Positions 11,580-24,004 of a stretch of DNA of 64,000 nt are shown piece by piece (the first letter of the stretch is position 1; each line of letters opens with the position of its first letter). The notes under the pieces are model-generated. The model saw nothing but the letters and a program-made list of their open reading frames with translations. It made no database searches and was not told the DNA's origin. Source of the DNA: Stomorhina lunata (Eukaryota; Arthropoda; Insecta; Diptera; Rhiniidae); assembly GCA_933228675.1 (NCBI GenBank), contig OW121743.1, forward strand, positions 50,698,000 through 50,761,999, read 5' to 3'. Both the position numbers and the translations under genes were made by a program.

Positions 11580-12835
11580 AAGGGTGGTTAAATTGTAAGG
11601 GCCGATGTTGAATGTGAACCACACCTGAACGCCAAGTTTTTTTTGAATTTTATTTGACATTTCTCTATTTCAGACTTACTCAATTTGAACCATGGAGAGA
11701 TACACAATCCAACAACGTGTTAAAGTTATCCAGACTTATCATGAAAATGGGCGTTCAAATCAAAATGCATATCGTTCACTTCGTGATTTTTTTGGTCAAT
11801 TTGATCGCCCAAATGTGCGTACAATTGCAAAAATCGTGGAAAAAATCGAGCAAACCGGGTCTGTAGAAGATGTGAGAACACCAGTGCATGCTCTTACAGC
11901 TCGTACTGCAGAAAATATTGCTGCTGTACGCGATAGAGCCGTCCAGCTCAATTCGTCGTCGTGCCCAACAATTGCACCTCTCACGGTCGTCGTTGATGAA
12001 CATTATGCATAAAGACTTGCATTTACACGCTTACAAGGTGCAATTGGCTCAAGAACTAAAGCCTCTTGACCGTTCCAAACGTCGTGAATGGTTAGAATGG
12101 TGGCAAAAATGATCAATATTCGAAGAAAGTCATCTTCAGTGATGAGGCACATTTTTACCTCAGTGGATTCGTCAATAAACAGAATTGCCGCATTTGAGCG
12201 AATGAGAATCCAAGAGTGATTGTCGAGAAACCAATGAACCCACAAAGAGTGACTGTTTGGTGCGGCTTATGGGCTGGTGGCATCATTGGGCCGTATTTTT
12301 TTCAAAATGAGGCCGGTCAGGCAGTTACTGTGAATGGTGTTCGCTATCATGAGATGATAACGAACTTTTTATGGCCCGAATTGGAAGATATGGATGTGGA
12401 CTATATGTGGTTTCAGCAGGACGGTGCTACTTGCCACACAGCTAACGAAACAATGACTCTTTTGTGCAACAAATTCAATGGCCGTGTTATCTCACGTAAT
12501 GGCGAAGTCAATTGGCCGCCAAGATCATGTACTTTTGACACCGTTGGACTTTTTTCTTTAGGGTTATTTGAAAGAAAAGGTGTACGTTGATAAGCCAGCA
12601 ACAATTCAAGAGCTAAAGGATGAGATATTTCGGCACATTAACGGCATAGAGCCTCCATTATGCCTCAGGATCATAGAAAATTTGGACCATCGGATGGAGG
12701 TGTGCCGCCGATATTTTGTTCCATACATAATTGAGTAATACTAATATATTATAATAAAATAAAACTACAATAATTTCCTAAATAGTTTGTGTTTTATTCA
12801 AAATCAACATCGGCCCTTGAAATTTAACAACCCGA
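11580..12835 (+). mobile_element. Mariner-like (IS630-Tc1-mariner) element, copy 1, 1256 bp
   Basis: The left end is AAGGGTGGTTAAATTGTAAG; the right end in reverse starts with a decayed TCGGGTTGTTAAATTTCAAG. The flanks are TA at 11578-11579 and 12836-12837. The host sequence without it is seen at about 16374-16395 (GATCAAATATTTGATAATTTC), which shows insertion at TA with duplication. The inner parts of the terminal repeats (GGCCGATGTTGA) are identical at both ends. Confidence 0.9.
11692..12730 (+). pseudogene. Mariner-like transposase, copy 1, broken
   Basis: Start ATG at 11692 in an AACCATGG context. The N-terminus has a helix-turn-helix region (MERYTIQQRVKVIQTYHENG; RTIAKIVEKIEQTGSVEDVR). 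A frame change near 11935 leads to SIRRRAQQLHLSRSSL. A further shift near 12110 leads to VIFSDEAHFYLSG (first catalytic D). A TGA near 12199 stands where a W is likely. WFQQDGATCHTA holds the second D. The third D region (CDLTPLD in copy 2) is shifted out of frame near 12532. The C-terminus DILFHT ends at 12730. It is inactive; the group is usually about 345 residues. Confidence 0.85.
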
Positions 12836-12883
12836 TATTTGATAATTTCGATTAAATGTTTAATCAATGTGACCGTACCTTAA

Positions 12884-14496
12884 GTCTTTTCTACAAATTC
12901 TTAAGTCTTAAATTCAAATTAAGCTTCAGTTTAGTTATAGTGCAACCACTTGTGCCTTATATAAAAACTAAAGTCATTTCTTCTACAAATTAAACATAAT
13001 AAAACGTAATTTGAGCAACTTTTTTCTATTTAAACACAATCTTTTGTGTGTTACATCTATTAAATATTTATTAACATTTCCTGTCTTCAACAAAATAAAA
13101 TCTCAGATTTCTGTCTAATATCCTTTCATTTTGTTATTCAAAATCTTTCTTGTTTATTTCTTGTTGCTTTCGTTGTTACTTTAGTCGCCTGACTTATTAA
13201 ATTACAATTTATGTAGCAATGGGAGTACAAAAATGTCCATTAAAGAAAAGCGTTTTCTAAGAAGTTTTTGAGTGGAATTGTTATTTGATATTTTACCATG
13301 ACATCCACTGGTTTTATGCATTCATAGAGCTTGTCTTATTACTATGTTGTTACTTTATTAGTATATATTACTTATATATGTAGTATAAAGAAAAAAGAAA
13401 TTATATAATACTAGACTTCATTAAGAAGAAGCTCTATTGTACTCGTGTAGTTAAGTATGGTTGTGTAAGTGTTTACAGATTGGTTTATGCAAAGCAAATA
13501 TTTAGCCAAAGTTAATTGAGCGTTATAAGATTTTTACATTAATATTCCATTTAAGTAAATTTTACTACGAAAAGTAATTTCATTTTTGTTTAGGGAAAAA
13601 TACACAAATTGATACATAATAAATACATTTTCCTTTAATCATAACCGAAATTATTAGTTAGGATTATCTGGTCAAATATTTGTGTAATGAAATCTGTACT
13701 CGATGTTATATATAAAAAAATTTTCTAAAACATGCTGCGTTATTATAACAATATTAAGGAAATTTATCTGGTATAGTTTTGATTGCAATTTATATAAAAG
13801 ATCGAAAACGATTTTGTAGAAGAATATAAAATATATAATAGTAAATATATACGTATGTATATATAAAATAGTGATTAGCGTTAGACTATTGCTATTTAAA
13901 TGGGATCAGTCTTAAAGAATTTCAATAACAAAGAATTGGATCAGGGTATAAACCGATTTTGATGAAATTTATACTTATAAATTTTAATAGTCTATATCGT
14001 ATTTAAAACTTGGTCAAATATGGGTACATTTAATACCTATAATTGAATATGTTATAAACTAAAAGGAAAAAAACTTTTAACTTAATACAAGTAAATATTT
14101 TCGCCAATGGAAGCACTTTTGCCAAAATGGAAAGAATAGAATCAGTTGAAGATTTTCCCCGATATTATTATAATACTTTTTTTCAAATATTTTTATTTCT
14201 CCCTATTTGTAGAACCTTCAACTAAATGTGGTAAGATCTTAACTCTGTGAATCATACAAATGAAGTTGATAATCGGGTGTACTTTTAGAACTAATAAAGG
14301 CAAAGTCTTTAAACTTTGTCAAATATTAGTAGGATCGGAACGGAGGGAGTTTAAGCCAAATCGAAAAATTCATTAAAACGTATCTCTACAATAAATAGAG
14401 GTAGAGCCACTGACTGTAATAAAACGATCATCCTTATAGAGATTTGTTAAAAAGCAGTATCAAATCAGCATTTTTTCATTCCGTTCTAAGAAAAAT
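12884..14496. other. AT-rich DNA, mostly unrecognised
   Basis: A degenerate A/B-type phrase (ATAAACCGATTTTGATGAAATTT) occurs near 13950, so part may be an old, decayed family copy. No gene or structured repeat is otherwise visible. Confidence 0.4.
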
Positions 14497-15070
<574 letters not shown>

Positions 15071-15872
15071 AACAAGTAAGAAAAAATAAGTCGATCAAGC
15101 CCGACTATATCATATCCTTTACAAATATGGACCTACAATTAAACAAGTTTTCTTTAAGTCTTAGAGACATAAGAACATATACTATGTGCTATTTTTTTCA
15201 AAATTTGGAGATTTATATCATTTCCGGCTAAGGGTCTGATATGGGAGCTGGGGTTAATTGTGGACCGAATGTTATCAAATTTTGGTTATAGGTACAAATT
15301 TATAAATATATAATATATATATTTATCTGTGCAAAGTTTAAGTAATCAAATGCATTTATCCTTAGAGTTATTAACGTTTTTGTGCTTTTATGTGCATTTA
15401 AACGTCTATTGAGAACGTGTATTGTATGGAAGGTATAGTCAAATATGGGCCGATTTCTACTAAATTAGGAACACTGATTAAGGTTATAATAAGCAATATT
15501 TGTACTGAATATTATTAAAATACAATTAAATTTGTGGCTGTAAAAGACCAAAAACTCTATTCCGGGAATGCACACCCGAAATAGTAATCCGATTTCACCC
15601 AAAAAGAATAAGGATCGTCTTTGGACAAAAATATGGGCCTGTGTCAAATTTCATTAAATTATCTTTAAAGTTACAACCTGTAAAATGATAACATGCTTGC
15701 ATGGCTAACCGGCCAGCCAGCCAGCCGGACGGACATCGTTAAAACAACTCAGGGAGTGACTTTAAGTCGATCGGTATACTAAAAGGTGGGTCTCAGACCA
15801 ATATTTCTATGCGTTACAAACATCAGCACAAACCCAATATATACTTTCCACCTATGGAGGTGAAGGGTATAA
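15071..15872 (+). repeat. Family A element, full length
   Basis: It starts AACAAGTAAGAAAAAATAAG, carries TCGATCAAGCCCGACTATATCATA, and ends CCTATGGAGGTGAAGGGTATAA. It contains GGGAGCTGGGGTTAATTGTGGACCGA, the CCAGCCAGCCAGCCGGACGGACATCG core and TAAGTCGATCGGTATACTAAAAGGTGGG. It belongs to the sub-type with 'ATATGGACC' after the start, like 22841-23646 and 24325-24932. Confidence 0.85.
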
Positions 15873-15974
15873 ATACAGGGTGGCCCAGAAAGACCGAAGT
15901 GGTGTGAATTGCTTATAACTTTTTATTTAAGAGATATTTTTTAATTTTTTTTTAAATACATTAAATTTATGGGG

Positions 15975-16422
15975 AATATTTTTGGATTAGTTATTAAAAA
16001 TGATAATCAAATGATCAAATTTTTTCAAAACAAAATTGTGTATCTAGCAATTTGTTTCTCATATTTGAGTTGTTGTTTCTCAAATTTGATGTTGTTGTTT
16101 CTCAAATTTGATGTTGTTGTTTCTCAAATTTGATGTTGTTGTTTCTGTTTGAATAGTAAACAATAGAAATGCTCAGCTGTTATTTGCTCCTGTTTGATGT
16201 TACAAAAATTTTGTAAGATTAAATAATTATTTGATCAAAATTTAATAAAATATTTGCTCTTGCGTGGTCACATTAGGAAAATTTTTATTTGCTGGCAAAT
16301 GATTTTGTTTTGTTCAAATCAACATGTTTCTTGTTTGAACCTCAAAAATATTTTGTGGTCAGACTACGAGGATCAAATATTTGATAATTTCGATTAAATG
16401 TTTAATCAATGTGACCGTAGCT
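15975..16422 (+). mobile_element. Family C MITE, second copy, left end degenerate; empty site for the mariner
   Basis: The 22-bp TTTCTCAAATTTGATGTTGTTG tandem, the following 200 bp and the right end GACCGTAGCT match family C. It is followed by TAA. It has no mariner, so it preserves the pre-insertion target of the first copy. The left terminal repeat is not recognisable. DNA from 15873 to about 15975 begins with ACAGGGTGGCCCAGAAAGAC and is unassigned. Confidence 0.75.
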
Positions 16423-16519
16423 TAAGTCTATTGGTTTTTAGTATAGGTAGGTCTAAGACAAATATTTCTATGCACAAACTTATAATACCCTTTCCACCTG
16501 TGGTCGTGAAGGGTATAAT
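16423..16519 (+). repeat. Family A 3' tail
   Basis: TAAGTCTATTGG...GTCTAAGACAAATATTTCTATGC...CTTATAATACCCTTTCCACC...GTGAAGGGTATAA is the standard A ending. The family C copy sits at the TAA of the A phrase GATTCTAAGTCTATTGG, so C inserted into an A element here. Confidence 0.8.
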
Positions 16520-17574
16520 AAATTACTATTTCCTCTAAAAAAACTGAATTACTGCATATTTATGGTATGTCATTTATAGTAATCAACAGGTTGCATGTCA
16601 ATAACACTTTTTCTTGACACAAAAATTTAGAGCTATCATTAAAATGTCAAATATACATATTTAATAAAAAAAAAATGCAAATTATATGTATAAAAATATG
16701 ACTAAAATAAGTGCAACCAACTTAACATATAAATAGTATGTTCTCATCTATGAAAAGGAATAATTTTGTAATTCGGAGCACGAATATGTAAGTGGTTTTC
16801 ATGCATAGAAAGTCCTCATGTTATAGTTCTTCCGGTTATGATAGTTTTATTGAAATGTGTTGACGGAAATTTAAAGCCAAAAGTGGAAAGGGAAATAGGC
16901 TAATAAAAAGCTATTAAGTACAGTATAGAAAAATACTAAAGACTTGCACATTTTAACTCATATTTACGTATGTAAATTATTTCAGAAGATGTTTTTAAAA
17001 TCGAATTTAGGAAATTTATTCCAAAATATAATGAAATTGTAATCTTGCTTCTAATGTATCAAATTAAGTAATTTTGGTGTTAAAGACAACTATAAATACC
17101 AATGAAATTTAAGCGTAATAAGTAAGATCTCAATACCTTAAAAAGTTATAAACTGCTATTAAATTCAAATCCTCGGCAATTTCTTAAGTTTTCTTCTGGA
17201 TTGTTATTTTTATCTACTTTTCGAATATTTTTTTTTTTTAATGTAAAAATGTAATATAAATATACCTTCACATATGCGTTTTTTACCATCGCTTCTTTGG
17301 CATATGGAAATAAAAGAAATGAAAGAAATCATTTTTGGAATATTTCTATAGAAACCAAATTTTTATGGCAGCCACATAAAGCTAAAGCTTAAGTAGTTTT
17401 TGATGAGGAAGTTCCAACTGCCAAATGCGTTTTCAATATACACAAACAAAAATTATGGTAAGTTTTATGAGTACGACAAATAAAATCAAATTTTACTGCA
17501 AACAAAAATAGCAAAAGTCATTAATTTTGAAGTCAATATAACATTTTTTCCAGGAGCTTCCTATTTGTTAAATT
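16520..17574. other. AT-rich DNA, nothing recognised
   Basis: No significant frame or known repeat until the 31-bp satellite begins. Confidence 0.5.
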
Positions 17575-18711
17575 TTTTTTATTTTTATATAAAATTTTAA
17601 TAGGAAAATTTTCGAAAATTTCTTGGTTTTACAGGAAACTTATCAAAAATCTCTTTTTTATCGAAAAGTTTTCTAAAATTTCTTATTTTTATAGGAAATT
17701 TTTCAAAAATTTCTTATTTTTATAGGAAATTTTTCAAAAATTTCTTATTTTTATAGGAAAATTTTCAAAAATTTCTTATTTTTATAGGAAAATTTTCAAA
17801 AATTTCTTAGTTTTATAGAAAATTTTCCATAAATTTCTTAGTTTTAAAAATTTCTTATAAATTTTTCAAAAATTTCTTATTTAATGGAAAATTTTTCAAA
17901 CATTTCTATAGAAATTTTTTTAAAAATTTCTTTTCGTTTTGAAAATTTTTCAAACATTTCTTATTTTTATGGGAAATTTAAAAAAAAATTTCTTATTTTT
18001 ATAAGAAATTTTAGAAGGAATTCTTTATTTATATGAAAAATTTTAGAAATATTTTATTTTTTTACTTAATTTTTCAAAAAATTTCTTATTTTTATAAGAA
18101 ATTTTTCAAAAATTTCTTATTTTTCTAGGAATGTTTTTAAAAATTTCTTATTTTTATAGGAAGTTTTTCAAAAATTTCTTATTTTTATAAGAAATTTTTA
18201 AAAATTTCCTACTTTTATTGGAAATTTTTCAAAAATTTCTTATTTTTATAGGAAATTCTTTAAAAATTTCTTATTTCTAAAGGAAATTTTTCCAATATTT
18301 CTTAGTTTTACAAGATTTTTTTTCAAAATTTCTTCGGTTTAAAAGATATTTTTCAAAAATTTCTAATACTTATAGCAAGTTTTTCAAAAATTTCTTAGTT
18401 TTATAGGATATTTTTCAAAAATTTCTTATTTCAGGAATTTTTTCAAAAATTTGTTATTTTAGGAAATTTTTCAAAAATTTCTTATTTTAGAAAATTTTTC
18501 AAAAATTTCTTATTTTTATAGGAAATTTAAAAAAAAAATCTTATTTTTATAAGAAATTTTTAAAGGGTTTCTTTTTTATATGAATTTTTTAAAAATTTCT
18601 TATTTTTATAGGAAATTTTTCAAAAATTTCTTATTTGTATAGGAAATTTTTCAAAAATTTCTTATATTTATTGGAAATTTTTCAAAAATTTCTTGTCTAT
18701 TTTAGGAAATT
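17575..18711 (+). repeat. 31-bp palindromic satellite, array 1
   Basis: Diverged tandem units of the form ATAGGAAATTTTT-C-AAAAATTTCTTAT-TTTT, roughly 36 units. The two 13-nt arms are inverted copies with one mismatch in the common form. It ends directly against the interior of a 5'-truncated family A copy. Confidence 0.9.
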
Positions 18712-19343
18712 TTAAGCTATTTCCATCATTTTCACTTATACGAGAGCTAGGGTCAAATGTGGACCGATTATCTAGAAATTTGGTATATTGATGACAGCTG
18801 TCACAAAAATTATATATGCAAAAAACATATAAATATATTCAGATTTACCAGCGTTTTAGTGATTTTTGTCTCATTTAGTGCGTTTGTATGGGAGCTATAG
18901 TCAAATGTGGACTGATTTCAACGAAATTTAGTACAGTGATATAAGTTTTCATAAGCAGTATCTGTTTTAAATTTGATGAAAAACTATTTATATTTGTGGC
19001 CAATATATCAATTCCGGGAAGTGGGACCTATGGGAGGTACCATAAATTATGGACCGATTTTAACGAATTTCAATAGCCATAGTTCCACTATCAAGTAAAT
19101 GATCTGGAGCCAAATTTTTATTAAATTATCTATAGAATTGTGAACTGTACTTTGACTACATGGGGGTCCAGCCAGCCAGCAGGCCGATCCGACGGACGGA
19201 CTGCCATCGCTAAATCTACTCAGAATGTGATTCTAAGCTTGTTAGTATATTAAAAGGTGGGTCTAAGATAAATATTTCTATGCGTTGCATACATCAACAC
19301 AAACTTATAATACCCTTTCCACCTATGGTGGTGAAGGGTATAA
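18712..19343 (+). repeat. Family A element, 5' truncated at the satellite
   Basis: It begins inside A at AAGCTATTTCCATCATTT, followed by CGAGAGCTAGGGTCAAATGTGG, ACCGATTATCTAGAAATTTGG, a second GGGAGCTATAGTCAAATGTGG module, CAGCCAGCCAGCAGGCCGATCCGACGG, and ends GGTGGTGAAGGGTATAA. Confidence 0.85.
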
Positions 19344-20041
19344 ATATTCTGCATCATAATAAATAAACTATTAATTGATGCATATAAATTGCTTTTGTAT
19401 AGTTCAAGCAATTGTTTATTAAATAGCAATAAATAAAACAATATTTTTGTGCTACATGAATCTACTTTTTTGCATATTTTTAACTCATTTCAGAAACACA
19501 GACGCCAAATATATCTTCGAGAGAAGGAAAGAATAGAATAAAGATCTTCAAAGTAAAACCAAGGACATTTCAGTGATCTCACGAAGTTGTATTGTCAGCA
19601 TCAATATTCTTCCGAAACGACATTCAGGGTCTGGCTTCCTTTCAACGTACCTTTTTCCATGTGTTAGTAAGAAAGACAACTTGTTGGAAAAACATCATCT
19701 TATCATTTCTACATTTTTTATTTCAATTTAACTCATTGTATCATAAAATGATTTAAAATCAGTGTTTTTATAATCAAACAACAAAATATCTTAAGGATAT
19801 TAAAAGCATTAATGTTAAGAAATAAAAATGTTTTCTGTTGCGTTGAAATAATTAGAGCCAAACAAATAAATCCAAAAGGATTTATTTCCAATCATTATTT
19901 ATTATCCCTGCAGCAAAATATGTTTTAAAAATAATAAATAAGAAAATAGTAAATATATCTTTCAGAAGTTTTCAGATTTTCAATAGTGATTACAAGATTA
20001 AAATCAATTGAATTAATTTATTGGGAAATAATTTTATTAGT
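19344..20041. other. Intergenic DNA, slightly less AT-rich in part
   Basis: 19495-19700 (GAAACACAGACGCC...CGAAGTTGTATTGTC...) is more mixed in composition than its surroundings and could be a decayed element or exon, but no open frame with a recognisable motif is seen. Confidence 0.35.
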
Positions 20042-20203
20042 AACAAGTAAGAAAGTGCTATAGTCGGTCAACCCCACCATAATCACCACTATAGTCAAAG
20101 GTGTTCTTTTTCGTGCAATAAAAAAAATTTTTGCTAAATTTTTTCATCATAAAACATTTTCTCAAGCTTATATTTATACCCTTCACCACCCTAAGTGGAA
20201 AGG
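20042..20203. repeat. Family A 5' end followed by an inverted A 3' end
   Basis: 20042-20170 is an A start on the plus strand (AACAAGTAAGAAAGTGCTATAGTCGG, hairpin damaged to TCAACCCCACC). At 20174 it switches to TTATACCCTTCACCACCCTAA, the A 3' end on the minus strand. This runs into the GACA array after only about 30 bp. Confidence 0.7.
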
Positions 20204-20445
<242 letters not shown>

Positions 20446-20535
20446 TATATGATATATCCGGTTATCTACTTCGTATAGGACTGGAATTCGACATCTATCA
20501 AACTAAGTTGTTAAAACAATTTTTTTTCTTTTCAG

Positions 20536-21211
20536 TTGAAAGTCTGACATTGACGAAAATTGATCGCTTAAGTATTGCACAACGCATAAAAATTATCAAA
20601 ACATACTACAAAAATGGTAATTCTGCAACAGCCACACATCGTGCTTTAAGAGAAGATTATGGTCTATATAATCGTCCAACTACGCAAGCAATTGGCAAAG
20701 TTGTGAAGAAATTTGAAGAGACTGTGGCAGTTACAAATATTGTAAGGCCTGTGCATCATCGTTTCGCTCGTTCCGCTGGAAATATCGCAGCTGTAAGTGA
20801 AAGTGTTGCCGAAGACCCGAGTGTGTGGATCTCGTCGTTGTTCTCAGGAATTATTAAAGAATACGACTTGGAAAATAAGAGATGTTAACAAGATGGTGCC
20901 ACATGCTACACAACTCGAGCGAATATGGCTTTATTGCAAGAGACATATCCTGGCAGCGTAATTTCTCGCCGTGACGATATCAACTGGCCACCAAGGTCGT
21001 GCGATTTGACACCATTAGAATTTTTTGTGGGACTGCCAGAAAGACTGTGTTTATGCAGATAAACCATTAACACTTGAGCATTTAAAAATCAACATTCGTC
21101 AAGTTATGACTGAAACACCGCTCAATATGTGTCAAAAATTACCTTAAAAGAACCAATGCTTGCAACATTTCGCGTGGTGGTCATTTAAATGATATAGTAT
21201 TTTACACATAA
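20536..21211 (+). pseudogene. Mariner-like transposase remnant, second subfamily
   Basis: The N-terminal part reads KIDRLSIAQRIKIIKTYYKNG and THRALREDYG, then VVKKFEETVAVTNIVRPVHH. After SVAEDPSVWI the middle, including the first catalytic D, is deleted. QDGATCYTTRANMALL (second D) follows at about 20890, then INWPPRSCDLTPLEFF (third D). A frameshift near 21027 precedes DCVYADKPLTLEHL. The end is GGHLNDIVFYT with the stop at 21209-21211. The initiating Met is lost. It differs clearly from copies 1 and 2. No terminal repeats were found. A CTTTTCAG acceptor-like string sits just before the coding start. Confidence 0.8.
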
Positions 21212-21235
21212 TGTCAACGTTCAAACTTTATAACA

Positions 21236-22030
21236 AACAAGTAAGAAAGTACTATAGTCGGTCAAGCCCGACCATACGTTACCATTACCATACGATACCA
21301 TTTACCATTAAGGTCAAAGGTGTTCTTTATCCTGTATAAAGACAAATATTTACTAAATTTTGCTATTATTTTCTAAAAACTCATATATATAAGCTATTTC
21401 CGTCATTTGGGGCTAGGGTCAACTGTAGTCCGATTATTTCGAAATTTGTCAACTCGATTTCAGATTTTACGAAAATAATGTAAATATGCAGAAAAAATCT
21501 CAAAATTTTTTTTATCTTCAGATTTACGAGCGTTTTAGTGATTTATTGTCTCATTTAGCGTGTTTTGACAGAAGAGTTTGTATGGGAGCTATGGTCGAAT
21601 GTGAAACGATTTTAACGAAATTTAGCACAGTAATTTTGGTTTATATAGGCAGTATGTATTTTAGATTTCATGAAAAAATATTAATATTTGTTGCCAAAAT
21701 ATCAATTCCGGGAAATGGGACCTGTGGGAGGTATCATAAATAATGGACCGATTTCAACGAATTTCAATAGCCATGGTCCCACTATCAAAATTATCTGTGC
21801 CAAATTTTATCTAATTAACTTTAGAATTGTACTTTGATTACATGGTTTACATGGAGGTCCCGCCAGCCGTCCAGCCAGACGGACGGACTGACATCGCTAA
21901 ATCGACTTAGAAAGTGATTCTAAGTCTATTTGTATACTAAAAGGTGGTTCTAAGACAAATATTTCTTTGCGTTACATACATCAGCAGAAACTTATAATAC
22001 CCTTTGCCCCTATGGTGGTGAAGGGTATAA
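21236..22030 (+). repeat. Family A element, full length
   Basis: It starts AACAAGTAAGAAAGTACTATAG, has the intact hairpin GTCGG-TCAAGC-CCGAC and ends CCTATGGTGGTGAAGGGTATAA, 795 bp. It has modules at GGGGCTAGGGTCAACTGTAG and GGGAGCTATGGTCGAATGTG, then CAGCCAGACGGACGGACTGACATCGCTAAATCGAC. Confidence 0.9.
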
Positions 22031-22089
22031 TTAAAAATTAATAAGATTTATAAAGCATTTACTCAAATCATGACCAAAAATTAAATTTT

Positions 22090-22737
22090 TTGCGAAATTC
22101 GACGAATTCGAACACAAGCTATGGGGTAATGGTTTAAGATATCGGCCTCAATTTTGACTTTTATTATCCTGCTTATCTTTGTTTAATAAAATTTTCGAAA
22201 AATTAAAAACTGATTTTTGAAACCCACCTGAAAAAAATTACCCATTTTCGAATATGAAAAAACTAAGTTAATATTTTTATATTTTAACAAAATTAAACTA
22301 TTAACTACTTACAAGTCTTGAAATGATAAATCATATCTTACTTTGCCAGTTTTTCTCCAAAGTACTTTTTTTTGGCAGTTTATCCTTAGGCGTGTTGTCA
22401 AGGACACAAATTTTAGGGGAGAAATCGCAATAACTCCAAACTTGTTATATGGATTTCAAATTTCTATAACTTCGAGGAAAGCTGCATTAGTTCGCTTTTA
22501 AATTACATTTCTTTTCTTTTAAATATAAATAGTAAATAAAAAAAATATAGCAAAAACTGCAAGTACTCTAATTTTTCCATATACAAATGGGCTCAAAAAC
22601 TTTGGGCCCCTTGCGCGTGCTCGTATCTTACAAATAAATCAATAATATTTTTCACACTTCCAACTGACATAATTTGGCCACATAATTTCACAATTAGATA
22701 TCGATAAGAGACAGAAGTAAAAAAATGACCCACCCTA
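22090..22737 (+). repeat. Single arm of the foldback element, diverged
   Basis: It follows the right arm of 28051-30154 in the same direction: CTGATTTTTGAAACCCACCTGA, AAATGATAAATCATATCTTAC, TATCCTTAGGCGTGTTGTCAAGGACA, CAAATGGGCTCAAAAACTTTGGG, ending near TGACCCACCCTAGTG. The opposite arm is absent. Confidence 0.7.
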
Positions 22738-22840
22738 GTGTATAGCTTGATTATATTCGATATTTATCAATTACTTATCAATTTGTTTTCCTGTGCTTTT
22801 ATTTCGGTTTTCTATTGGACTAATTTTGTTTGGCTCATAA

Positions 22841-23646
22841 TTATACCCTTCACCACCATAGGTGGAAAGGGTACATTGGATTTGTGCTAATATTTGTAAC
22901 GCATAGAAATATTGGTCTAAGACTCACCTTTTAGTATACCAATTGGCTTAGAATCACCCCCTGAGTTGTTTTAACGATGTCCGTCCGGCTGGCTGGCTGG
23001 CCGGTTATCCATGTAAGCTTGTTATCATTGTACAGGTCGTAACTTTAAAGATAATTTGATGAAATTTGGCACAGGATCATATTTTGGTCCAAGGACGATG
23101 CTTATACTTTTTGAACAAAATCGGATTACTATTTCGGGTACTTCCCATAGGGATGCCTTCTCGGAATTGAGTTTTTGGTCCTTTACAGCCACAAATTTAC
23201 TTGTATTTTAATAATATTCAGCACAAATATAATTACCTTAATCAGTGTACCTAATTTTGTAGGAATCGGCCCATATTTGACCATGCCTCCCATACAAGAC
23301 ACATTCTCAAAAGACGTTTATGTACACATAAAAGCACAAAAACGTTTATAACTCCAAAAATAAATGCATTTGATGACTAAAACTTTGCACAGATAAATAT
23401 TTTGTATATATAAACCAATAACAAAAATTTGGTAACAATCGGTCCACAATTGACCCTAGCTCCCATATCAGGCCCTTAGCCGGAAATGACATAAATCTCG
23501 AAATTTTGAAAAAATAACTCATAGTATATGTATGTATGTCTCTAAGATACAAGAAAAACTTGTTAAATTGTTGGTCCATATTTGACCTTAGCAGTGAAGG
23601 GTATCATATAGTCGGGCTTGACCGACTATAGCTTTTCTTACTTGTT
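22841..23646 (-). repeat. Family A element, full length
   Basis: 806 bp on the minus strand, from AACAAGTAAGAAAAGCTATAG with an intact GTCGG/CCGAC hairpin to GGTGGTGAAGGGTATAA. Sub-type with ATATGGACCAACAATTTAACAAG after the start. The GGACGGACATCGTT core and three GGAGCTAGGGTCAATTGTGG-type modules are present. Confidence 0.88.
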
Positions 23647-24004
23647 TAAAGTGCATTTGTCATTTAATTGTTGTCCAGAAAATATTGGGTTTGTTATATC
23701 AAGTTAATAAATTGCTTGCTATATTTTGTCATTATATAAATATTTTCTCGATTTTGTTGGCATTAAGCATAGAATCTTGTATTTGTGCAATAGTCAAATG
23801 ACAGATAGATATGAAGTGATTCTAAGTTAATTTACGGATTTTAAATGTCCAATTTTTTTAATGCGTAACATTTACCAGCTCTAAATAAAAGCACCCTTTC
23901 CATCTATGTCAATGTTACTTGAAATATTAAATAATAGTTACATATTTAACCCTCTTCGACCCATATATTCTTCAAAATTCTATTGACTCTAACTGGCTCC
24001 ATTT
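23647..24004. other. AT-rich DNA with A-like scraps
   Basis: Short A-like phrases (AAGTGATTCTAAGTTAATTT..., TGCGTAACATTTACCAGC, CACCCTTTCCATCTATG) near 23812-23910 suggest a decayed copy. Nothing else is seen. Confidence 0.4.

Larger units (their letters stand above)
11187..12880. mobile_element. Family C MITE (Harbinger-like), 436 bp plus inserted mariner
   Basis: The terminal inverted repeats begin AGGTACGGTCA: the left reads AGGTACGGTCAGACTCATTA, and the right end read in reverse gives AGGTACGGTCACATTGATTA. Similarity continues through AAACATTTAA. The flanks TAA (11184-11186) and TAA (12881-12883) form a 3-bp duplication, as in PIF/Harbinger elements. Without the mariner the element is about 436 bp and non-coding. 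The interior has a 22-bp tandem repeat. A second copy ends at 16422, also followed by TAA. Class assignment rests on target duplication and size only. Confidence 0.7.

Noticed and set aside
12003..12245. Minus-strand frames in the mariner
   Set aside because: Shadows of the transposase frame.
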